Shown here: piece by piece, positions 8,468-14,780 of the stretch | Position numbering within the stretch: position 1 is the first letter of the stretch | How the letters are laid out: each line of letters opens with the position of its first letter | Source: Streptomyces phaeoluteigriseus | Lineage (GTDB): Bacteria; Actinomycetota; Actinomycetes; Streptomycetales; Streptomycetaceae | DNA: 64,000 nucleotides | Assembly (NCBI RefSeq): GCF_001896135.2 | Contig: NZ_MPOH02000015.1 | Location: 27,732 to 91,731 of the forward strand | Direction: 5' to 3' | Program-made: the position numbers and the translations under genes | Notes under the pieces: model-generated | Told to the model about the DNA's origin: nothing | The model's database searches: none | What the model saw: the letters and a program-made list of their open reading frames with translations, nothing else

Positions 8468-9843
8468 GCGTTGCTCCTCTCGTCGGCCGGAGCGGCTGAA
8501 GTGACCGGAGCGGCCGGGGCGGCTGAAGTGACCGGAGCGGCCGAAGCGGCCGAAGCGGCTGGAGCGGTCGAGGCAGTCGCAGGCGCCGGGTCATCCGGGC
8601 CGGTCACTCCGGCCCGGTCGGGCACCGGACCTCCGGGCAGCGCCCCGCGCCGCTGCAGCCACGCCATCCCGGCCGCCGATGCGGTCCCGAACACGGCGCA
8701 GCACACCCACGGCAGCCACTCGGCGCCGATCCGGTCGCCCGTGTCCATCGCCCATCCGACGACCGTGTTGCCGATGGCGGCGGCGACGCCCGAGACGACG
8801 TAGAAGATCCCGAAGTAGGTGCCGGTCAGCTCGGGGCGGCCGAAGCCGGGGATCAGTTCCATGACGAACGGCGAGGCGATCATGATGCCGATATGGAGCA
8901 GCAGGGCGCCGAGCAGCACGGGCACGGCGACCGGCCATCCCTCGGACGACGATCCGGCGACCGCCGCCGGGGGCAGGAACGCAAGGCCCATCAGGGTGAG
9001 CCCGGCCGCGATCCACCGGGCCCGGTGGCCCCGGGACTTGAGGGCGCGGGTGACGCGCAGCTGGAGCGCCAGGTTGGCGAGGGTGCCGACGAGGAGGACG
9101 AGACCTGCCGCGCCGTCCCAGCCGGTGGCCTGCCGGGCGCCGTCGGGCAGCAGCAGGTAGAGCTGGTTCTCCAGGGTGAACATGCCGACCATGGCGAGGG
9201 CGAAGCCGAGGAAGGCCCGGTTGCCGGCCACCTCGCGCCAGTCCGCGAGCACGCTGCCCTCGCTGGGCGGCACCTTCCGCGCGGGCAGCACGAGCGCCTG
9301 CGCCACGGTGAGGACGGCGAAAATGCCGGCGGCGGTCAGCGCGGAGGCACGGAAGTCGACGAGGAGGAGGGCGCTGCCGAGCAGCGGGCCGATCAGGGCG
9401 CCGGTGGTGGCGAACACGTTGAACAGGGCGAACGCCTCCGCCTTGCGCTCCCCCGCCTCCTGGGAGAGGTACGTGCGCACGGCCGGGTTGAACAGGGCGC
9501 CCGCCAGTCCGCTCAGCACCGACGCGGCGAGCAGCACGGGCAGCCCGTCGCCCAGCGCGAACAGCGCGAACCCGACCGTCCGCAGGGCGCACCCGGCGAT
9601 GATCACGCCCCGCGCGCCGAGCCGGTCGGCCGCGGAGCCGCCGATGAGGAACAGGCCCTGCTGGCTGAGGTTGCGCACGCCGAGGACGATGCCGACGACG
9701 GCCGCCGACATGCCCAGGTTCTCGCCGAGGTGGACGGCGAGGTAGGGGATGAGGAGGTAGAAGCCGGTGTTGACGCCGAGCTGGTTGACCAGCAGGAGGC
9801 GGACGGCGACCGGGAAGCCGCGGATCTCACGCCAGGTCCGCAC
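8464..9843 (-). CDS. MFS transporter (probable exporter)
   Basis: This 459-residue protein has about twelve predicted transmembrane helices. Early landmarks are VRLLLVNQLGVNTGFYLLIPYLAVHL and the loop GGSAADRLGARG, the MFS A-like motif between TM2 and TM3. It resembles drug/small-molecule exporters of the YdeD/MdtH type. GTG 9843 overlaps the upstream epimerase gene by 17 bp. The last ~50 residues are a low-complexity Ala/Ser/Pro/Thr tail encoded by imperfect DNA repeats (8492-8575). In this operon an exporter beside biosynthetic genes and an ABC importer fits a secreted compound that is later recovered. Confidence 0.88.
   Translation of the reverse strand: MRTWREIRGFPVAVRLLLVNQLGVNTGFYLLIPYLAVHLGENLGMSAAVVGIVLGVRNLSQQGLFLIGGSAADRLGARGVIIAGCALRTVGFALFALGDGLPVLLAASVLSGLAGALFNPAVRTYLSQEAGERKAEAFALFNVFATTGALIGPLLGSALLLVDFRASALTAAGIFAVLTVAQALVLPARKVPPSEGSVLADWREVAGNRAFLGFALAMVGMFTLENQLYLLLPDGARQATGWDGAAGLVLLVGTLANLALQLRVTRALKSRGHRARWIAAGLTLMGLAFLPPAAVAGSSSEGWPVAVPVLLGALLLHIGIMIASPFVMELIPGFGRPELTGTYFGIFYVVSGVAAAIGNTVVGWAMDTGDRIGAEWLPWVCCAVFGTASAAGMAWLQRRGALPGGPVPDRAGVTGPDDPAPATASTAPAASAASAAPVTSAAPAAPVTSAAPADERSNA
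8492..8575. repeat. Imperfect direct repeats coding the MFS C-terminal tail
   Basis: A unit beginning gcggctgaagtgaccggagc occurs at 8492 and again at 8519 (27-bp period), followed by degenerate gcggccgaa copies to about 8575. On the minus strand it encodes an Ala/Ser/Pro/Val-rich tail (AAPVTSAAP repeats) at the end of the MFS transporter. The tail lies beyond the last membrane helix and is probably disordered. Confidence 0.7.
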
Positions 9844-10858
9844 GCGTCACCCCCAGGCCCGGCCGGTCGCTCGCGCGGACGAAGCCGTCGGCGCCGCCGA
9901 TGCCGCTCCACGGGTCGTCGGCGAGGAGCAGGTGTCCGTCCAGGTCGGTCCAGCGGGCGCGGTCGGCGAGGTGGACGGCGGGCGCGAGGCCCAGGCTGCT
10001 GGCGGTGAGGCAGCCCAGCATCAACGCGGTGCCGCTGCCCTCGATCGCCGCGGCGATGCGCAGGGCCGCGTGGACGCCGCCGCACTTGGCGAGCTTGACG
10101 TTGACACCGTGCACGCGTCCGGCGAGACGGCGGGCGTCCTCCAGGCCGACGGCGTCCTCGTCGGCGATGACGGGCAGCGGTGACCGCTCGGCGAGGGCGG
10201 CCAGCGTCTCCGGGTCGCCGGGGGCGAGGGGCTGTTCGACGGCCTCGACGCCGAGTTCCGCGTAGCGGGGCAGGAGCTTGTCGGCCTCGCGGAGCGTCCA
10301 GGCCCCGTTGGGGTCGAGAAGGAGCCGTACACGGGGGGCCGCGTCGCGCACGACGCGGACGCGTTCCACGTCGTCCTCGGGGTCGGGGCTGCCCGCCTTC
10401 ACCTTCAGGACCTGGAAGCCGCTCGCGGCGAGCCGGCGGGCCTCCCCCGCCGCATGGGTGAGCGAGGTGATGCCGAGGGTGCGGGCGGTGGCGGCCACGG
10501 GCGGCGCGGGCGCGCCGAGGAGCCGGTGGACGGGAGCGTGCGCGCGCTTGCCCACGAGGTCGAGCAGCGCGGCCTCGACGGCGGCGGTCACGGCCGGCGG
10601 CGAAGCGGGGGCGTCGTGGCGCAGGGCCTCCAGGGCGCTCTCCGGGTCGGCGAACCGGCCCAGGTCGACGTCGGCGAGGAGGCGTTGCAGCGTGTCGGTG
10701 TCGAGGCCGTAGTACACGCTGGTGACGGCCTCGCCGTGGCCGCGCAGTCCGTCGTGCTCGACGGTCAGCCACAGGGCGTCGCGGGCGGCCATGGTGGAGC
10801 GGGAGATCCGCAGCGGCTCGGCGAGGACGAGGCGTACGGTGCGCAGGCTGGTCCTCAC
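9827..10858 (-). CDS. Enolase-superfamily dipeptide epimerase-like protein
   Basis: This 343-residue protein is of the muconate-lactonising-enzyme subgroup. The N-terminal capping domain begins RTVRLVLAEPLRISRSTMAA. The barrel has the KxK catalytic pair in VLKVKAGSP, three metal ligands in LLLDPNGAW, VEQPL and VIADEDAV, and the opposing Lys in GVNVKLAKCGG. This set is typical of L-Ala-D/L-Glu (dipeptide) epimerases and N-acylamino-acid racemases. It starts at GTG 10858 in a GTGA overlap with the PLP enzyme gene. With the ATP-grasp ligase and PLP enzyme in the same operon, it probably sets the stereochemistry of an amide-linked amino-acid product. Confidence 0.88.
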   Translation of the reverse strand: MRTSLRTVRLVLAEPLRISRSTMAARDALWLTVEHDGLRGHGEAVTSVYYGLDTDTLQRLLADVDLGRFADPESALEALRHDAPASPPAVTAAVEAALLDLVGKRAHAPVHRLLGAPAPPVAATARTLGITSLTHAAGEARRLAASGFQVLKVKAGSPDPEDDVERVRVVRDAAPRVRLLLDPNGAWTLREADKLLPRYAELGVEAVEQPLAPGDPETLAALAERSPLPVIADEDAVGLEDARRLAGRVHGVNVKLAKCGGVHAALRIAAAIEGSGTALMLGCLTASSLGLAPAVHLADRARWTDLDGHLLLADDPWSGIGGADGFVRASDRPGLGVTRADLA

Positions 10859-11943
10859 CGGTTGCCCTCCCCGCCGTGGAGGGCACCGAGCGGGTCGGTG
10901 ACCCGGGTGCAGCGCGCCCAGCCGGTCGCCTCGACGGTGTGCGGGTGCGGTATCTCCACGGGCCGGGTGGCCGCGGTGGCGGGGTCGACGCCGTGCGCGG
11001 CGGTGAAGTCGTCGTCGTAGACGGTGCCGAGGTAGCGGTGCGGGCCGTCCGGGAAGACGGTCGCGACGACCGCGCCGGGGTGCACACGGGCCGCCCAGGC
11101 GGAGACGCGGGCGACCGCGCCGGTGCTCCAGCCGCCGGTGACGAAGCTGCCGCGGGCGAGTCTGCGGCAGCTGTCGACGGCCTCTGCGGGGCCGATCCAG
11201 TGGACCTCGTCGAAGGCGTCGTAGGCGACGTTGCGCGGGTGGATGCTGCTGCCTAGGCCGCGCATCAGACGGGGGCGGGCGGGCTGGCCGAAGATGGTGG
11301 AGCCGGTGGCGTCGACGCCGATCAGCCGCAGCGCGGGCCAGTGGCGGCGCAGCGGTCCGACGACGCCCGCGCTGTGTCCGCCGGTGCCGACGCTGCACAC
11401 CAGGATGTCCAGGTGGTCGAGCTGGGTGGCGAGTTCGGCGGCGAGGGAGGCGTAACCGGCGGTGTTGTCGGGGTTGTTGTACTGGTCGGGCCAGTAGGCG
11501 CCGGGGAGTTCGGCGAGGAGTTCACGGAGCCGGGCGAGGCGGGCGGCCTGCCAGCCGCCCTGGAGGGCGGGGCGGTCGGCGATCTCCAGGCGCACGCCGT
11601 GGGCACGCAGCAACTGCCGCATCGACTGCTCCAGTTCACGGTCGCCGACCAGCACGACCGGATGGCCGAGGGCCTGCCCGGCGAAGGCCAGGCCGATGCC
11701 GAGGGTGCCGGAGGTGGACTCCACCACCGGGGCGCCGGGCCGCAGTTCGCCACGTTCACGGGCGCCGAGCAGCATGGACACCGCGGCCCGCGCCTTCATC
11801 CCGCCGGCCGAGAGCGCCTCGAGCTTGGCCCAGAACCCGGGGTGGGCGCCGGGCAGGTCGGCGGTGACACGCACCACTGGCGTACGGCCGAGCAGCGCGA
11901 GCAGTTCGCGGCGCGCGTCGGGGAGGACGGCGGTCGTGGTCAT
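10855..11943 (-). CDS. Cysteine-synthase-like PLP-dependent enzyme (fold type II)
   Basis: This 362-residue fold-type II PLP enzyme is related to cysteine synthase, cystathionine beta-synthase and SbnA. The catalytic lysine lies in LSAGGMKARAAVS, where O-acetylserine sulfhydrylases usually read NPxxSxKDR. The substrate loop is ESTSGTLGIGLA instead of TSGNTG, so the usual Asn is replaced. The phosphate-binding glycine loop reads SVGTGGHSAGV. These changes argue against housekeeping cysteine synthesis and for a beta-replacement such as formation of a diaminopropionate-type unit; that is inference. ATG 11943 overlaps the previous stop (ATGA). The C-terminal ~45 residues after VYDDDF extend beyond the minimal family core. 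Confidence 0.85.
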   Translation of the reverse strand: MTTTAVLPDARRELLALLGRTPVVRVTADLPGAHPGFWAKLEALSAGGMKARAAVSMLLGARERGELRPGAPVVESTSGTLGIGLAFAGQALGHPVVLVGDRELEQSMRQLLRAHGVRLEIADRPALQGGWQAARLARLRELLAELPGAYWPDQYNNPDNTAGYASLAAELATQLDHLDILVCSVGTGGHSAGVVGPLRRHWPALRLIGVDATGSTIFGQPARPRLMRGLGSSIHPRNVAYDAFDEVHWIGPAEAVDSCRRLARGSFVTGGWSTGAVARVSAWAARVHPGAVVATVFPDGPHRYLGTVYDDDFTAAHGVDPATAATRPVEIPHPHTVEATGWARCTRVTDPLGALHGGEGNR

Positions 11944-12770
11944 CGCGCGCCTCCCGGGCAGCCGTAGCGGTGGACGGTTCCTGGTCCGCCGTCGAGCCAG
12001 AAGAAGGGGTAGGGCTCGGCGCACACGGCGCTCACCCCGTGGCCGAGGAGGCGGGGCAGGACGGCGCTGCCGGTCTGGGCGAACGCGACCAGTTGCTTGC
12101 CATGGCTCGCCGCGTGCCGGCGCAGGGGTTCGAAGGTGCCGTTGCCGAGGGTCATGCCGGAGACGAGCAGGGCGTCGCAGCGGCCGGCGGCGGCGAGCGC
12201 GTCGGTGAGGACGGGCTCGCCCCACTCGGTGGTGCCGCCCTTGAGGTCGCTCGGCAGGTAGCGCAGACCGCGGGAACGAAGCGCTTCGAGGAGGGAGTTG
12301 ACGACGCCGACGACGAGGACCGTCGCCCCGGCCGGCAGGTCGAGCAGTTCGACGACGGCACGGGCGCGGACGCGGGACTTCTCCAGGGAGGATCCGGCGG
12401 GCAGCGGGACCGGGAGGGCGCCGTGCTCGGGGGTGTGCGGGGTGATGTGCAGGAGGTAGGCGTCGAGGGCCGCGACCCGCACCGGCAGCAGGGGGTGCCG
12501 CAGGAGGTGGGCCACGTCGGCGCCGACGCAGTCGTCGAGCGCGCTGTCCGGCAGTTCTCCGGGTTCGACGGCGCAGGAGCCGACGGCCTCGGCGAGGCGC
12601 AGGCTGAGCACCTCGTTGCGGTAACCGGTCTCGCGCCCCTCGTGGTGTACGGCCTGGCGGGTGGTGAAGGCGACGGCGATCCGCAGCGTGGCCGGGTCGG
12701 GGCCGAGGGCGCCGGCCCGGACGCGGTCGACGAGATCGTCGTAGGCGTGGAAGGTCGCGGTGGCGGTCAT
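11940..12770 (-). CDS. DUF364/DUF4213-like Rossmann protein (putative heavy-metal-chelation family)
   Basis: This 276-residue protein has the two-part layout of the DUF4213-DUF364 family. The N-terminal half (FHAYDDLVDRVRAG ... IAVAFTTRQAVHHEG) is alpha/beta. The C-terminal half is a Rossmann-like domain containing ATVLVVGVVNSLLEALRSRG, LVSGMTLGNGTFEPLRRH and a final SAVCAEPYPFFW. The family is described as putative heavy-metal-chelation proteins, but no reaction has been assigned. It sits between the ATP-grasp and PLP enzyme genes with 4-bp overlaps on both sides, so it belongs to the biosynthetic block. It could be a biosynthetic enzyme, as Rossmann folds often bind NAD(P) or SAM, or an intracellular metal or chelate handler. 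Confidence 0.75.
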   Translation of the reverse strand: MTATATFHAYDDLVDRVRAGALGPDPATLRIAVAFTTRQAVHHEGRETGYRNEVLSLRLAEAVGSCAVEPGELPDSALDDCVGADVAHLLRHPLLPVRVAALDAYLLHITPHTPEHGALPVPLPAGSSLEKSRVRARAVVELLDLPAGATVLVVGVVNSLLEALRSRGLRYLPSDLKGGTTEWGEPVLTDALAAAGRCDALLVSGMTLGNGTFEPLRRHAASHGKQLVAFAQTGSAVLPRLLGHGVSAVCAEPYPFFWLDGGPGTVHRYGCPGGAR

Positions 12771-14023
12771 CGGACGACCAGTCCCGAGCGCAGCCCGCAG
12801 AGCAGGTCCTCGACGCGGGCGCGGGCGCCGGGGCCGCGGGTGTCGGCGGTCATGACGTGCCCCAGGTATTCGTTGTTGCTGCCCGCCGCCTTCACGGCCC
12901 GCCCGGGTACGGCGAGTTCGACCTCCAGCACGCCGTCCGCGTCCCGTACGCCGCTGCCGTCGAGCGCTTCGAGGGTGCCGGCGCGCTCCGGGACGAGGAA
13001 GCCGATCGCGGCGCTGCGCACCCCGGTGTCGGTGCGCCGCAGGTCGGGCGCGCGGCCGAGGGCGACGTCCACGAAGGCGGCGGCGAGGTCGACGCCGGTG
13101 ACATGGCGCACCAGTTCGGTGATGCGGTTTCCGGCCGGGCGGGGGTTGACCTCGACGACGCGCGGCCCGGCGGAGGTCAGCTTGATCTCGGTGTGCGCCA
13201 CGACCCCGTCGGTCAGACCGAGGGCCTTGAGCGCGCTCAGCGCGGTCTGTTCGGCGGCCTCGGTGTCGGCGGGCGTCAGGTCGGCGGGGAACATGTGGCC
13301 GGTCTCGATGAAGGCGGGCGCCCCGCCGACGCTCTTGTCGGTCACGCCGACCACATGGACCGCGCCCGCGTGCGACACCGTCTCGACGCTCACCTCGGGC
13401 CCGTCCAGCAGTTCCTCCAGCAGGACGGCGGGCGACCGCCTCTGCCCACGGGCGTTCACCGGGAAGCCGGCCATCGCCCTTACGGCGTCGGCGAGTTGGC
13501 GTTCGTCGTCAACGCGGCGCACGTACATGCCGGCGCACAGGTCGACCGGCTTGACGACCAGCGGGTAACCGATCTCCCGGGCGGACCGGGCGAGGTCGGC
13601 CCACTCCTCGTGCAGGGCGAAGCGGGGGCCGGGCACCGCGGCCTCGGCGAGGACGCGCCGGGTGGCGTCCTTGCGGCAGGCGTTCCCGACCGCTTCGGGG
13701 CCGGGGCCGGGCAGGCCGAGGCGGTCGGCGATCCGGGCCACGGCCGGCAGGTAGTAGTCGCAGGAGGTGAGGACGCCGTCGAAGCGCAGTGCCGCGTGCA
13801 GCCGCTCGGCCTCGGGGAGCAGGGTGTCGACGTCGTTGGTCTCCGCCGTGATCACGTTGCGGGCGCCGAGCAGCGGGTGTGCCGTCCCCTCGGGGGCCGA
13901 GCGCAGGTAGTGGTGGAGGTCGCGGGTGAGGAAGGTGAACGTGTGCCCGCCCTCCCGGATCGCCCGGGGCAACAGCCTGCTCATCGATCCGACCCAGCTC
14001 TCGACCATCAACAGATGAGCCAC
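12767..14023 (-). CDS. ATP-grasp domain carboxylate-amine ligase
   Basis: This 418-residue protein has the biotin-carboxylase-like ATP-grasp fold: an N-terminal Rossmann-like region (MAHLLMVESWVGSMSRLLP), then GNACRKDATRRVLAEA, the ATP-binding YPLVVKPVDLCAGMYVRRV strand-loop, LLEELLDGPEVSVETV, and the Mg-binding HTEIKLT...RVVEVNPRPAGNRI block. Such enzymes join a carboxylate to an amine or amino acid through an acylphosphate. It is the first gene of the ten-gene operon; GTG 14023 is preceded by AAAGGGGAA at good spacing. It most likely makes the amide or peptide-like bond of the operon product. An AT-rich Zur-like element lies about 100 bp upstream. Confidence 0.88.
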   Translation of the reverse strand: MAHLLMVESWVGSMSRLLPRAIREGGHTFTFLTRDLHHYLRSAPEGTAHPLLGARNVITAETNDVDTLLPEAERLHAALRFDGVLTSCDYYLPAVARIADRLGLPGPGPEAVGNACRKDATRRVLAEAAVPGPRFALHEEWADLARSAREIGYPLVVKPVDLCAGMYVRRVDDERQLADAVRAMAGFPVNARGQRRSPAVLLEELLDGPEVSVETVSHAGAVHVVGVTDKSVGGAPAFIETGHMFPADLTPADTEAAEQTALSALKALGLTDGVVAHTEIKLTSAGPRVVEVNPRPAGNRITELVRHVTGVDLAAAFVDVALGRAPDLRRTDTGVRSAAIGFLVPERAGTLEALDGSGVRDADGVLEVELAVPGRAVKAAGSNNEYLGHVMTADTRGPGARARVEDLLCGLRSGLVVR

Positions 14024-14118
14024 GATTCCCCTTTTCGAGCGGCGAGTTCAGGCGCGCCAGGGCAGCCCGGCGAACCCTCGCCGGAGGGGAGGATGCCGGG
14101 CTGCGCGCACCCACACGC

Positions 14119-14138
14119 TATCGATAACCATTTTCATT
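14119..14138 (-). promoter_or_regulatory. Zur-like operator upstream of the ligase operon
   Basis: On the minus strand this AT-rich island reads TGAAAATGGTTATCG, set in otherwise ~73% GC sequence about 100 bp upstream of GTG 14023. The left half TGAAAATG matches the recalled actinobacterial Zur half-site, and the right half (GTTATCG) resembles ATTNTCA with substitutions. The match is imperfect as a palindrome. A Fur-family protein is the best guess, with Zur favoured because of the metal-type importer and DUF364-like gene. The consensus is from memory, so this is a hypothesis. Confidence 0.45.
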
Positions 14139-14177
14139 TGCCACCCCCTTTCGCACTCCGTTCCGCAGGACGCACGC

Positions 14178-14211
14178 CGGAGGGCCGGGACGAGGCCGTC
14201 CCGGCCCTCCG
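14178..14211 (-). terminator. Strong hairpin downstream of the DUF6355 gene
   Basis: A perfect 15-bp stem pairs 14178-14192 with 14197-14211 around a 4-nt loop (aggc). It sits 20 bp past the stop of the DUF6355 gene and before the ligase operon promoter region, so it should end the small gene's transcript. There is no obvious U tract, as is common in Streptomyces. Confidence 0.8.
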
Positions 14212-14230
14212 CGCCGTTCACCGCCGACGG

Positions 14231-14524
14231 TCAGCAGGTGCGGCCGGTGTAGTAGGCGCCCTGGATCTCACCGGCCGAGCCCAGCCAGGTCTTGCCCGGC
14301 GCGACGCACCGCTCGTAGTCGGGCGCCCACGCCACCTCCACCTTGACGATCACGCGCGACCCGTCGGAGGTGCAGTGGTTGTAGTAGGCGTCGGACCCGG
14401 TCTCGTAGAAGCCGCAGGGGTCGGCGGCCGCGGGGCTCGCGGTGACGGCGGTCACCGCACCCAGGGACGCGAGAACGAGAGCGGCGGAAGCGAGGGTGCT
14501 AAGCACCGTACGAGGAACACGCAC
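14231..14524 (-). CDS. Small secreted DUF6355-family protein
   Basis: This 97-residue protein has a clear Sec signal peptide (residues 1-34, ending SPAAADP). The mature part of about 60 residues has four Cys (PCGFYE, NHCTSDG, ERCVAPG and terminal TC), probably two disulfides. It matches the DUF6355 family, which is common in Streptomyces and often lies near natural-product loci; its function is unknown. GTG 14524 is preceded by AAGGAG. It has its own terminator and is separated from the metallophore-like operon by about 207 bp on the same strand, so a functional link is only positional. Confidence 0.75.
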   Translation of the reverse strand: MRVPRTVLSTLASAALVLASLGAVTAVTASPAAADPCGFYETGSDAYYNHCTSDGSRVIVKVEVAWAPDYERCVAPGKTWLGSAGEIQGAYYTGRTC

Positions 14525-14613
14525 AGCGGAACTCCTTGAGGAAGGGTCGTGGAAAGGCCTGCGCCAGCATCACGGTGCGCTCCCCCGCCGGATCGGACGT
14601 CGCGTCCGTTTCA

Positions 14614-14638
14614 CCCAGCGAATCGATTCATCGCTGGG
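14614..14638. promoter_or_regulatory. Inverted repeat between divergent genes
   Basis: Arms CCCAGCGA (14614-14621) and TCGCTGGG (14631-14638) are perfectly complementary with a 9-nt spacer, and GAATCGATTC (14620-14629) is a 10-bp palindrome nested inside. It lies in the 256-bp gap between the divergent DUF6355 gene and the membrane repeat protein. The spacing suits a dimeric repressor or a hairpin; no family consensus was recognised. Confidence 0.5.
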
Positions 14639-14780
14639 CCGAAGGGGTGGTCCCGCCGCACATCGGGCATGATCGGGCGAACGGGGGGATCAGTGCCCGC
14701 CTCCTCTGTCAGCCGCGCATCGGCGCCCGTAGACTGACAAGTCACCGAAGTTCGGGCGCTGTTGATGGGGGAGGACAGCC

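Noticed and set aside
6260..8803. 847-codon plus-strand open frame opposite the binding protein and methyltransferase genes
   Set aside because: It spans two genes and a non-coding gap, is Gly/Val/Glu-rich as expected of antisense to high-GC genes, and has no recognisable domain.
9603..11087. Apparent overlapping gene across the MFS and epimerase genes
   Set aside because: It is a same-strand shadow in another frame of two well-conserved enzymes, Arg/Pro/Gly-rich throughout.
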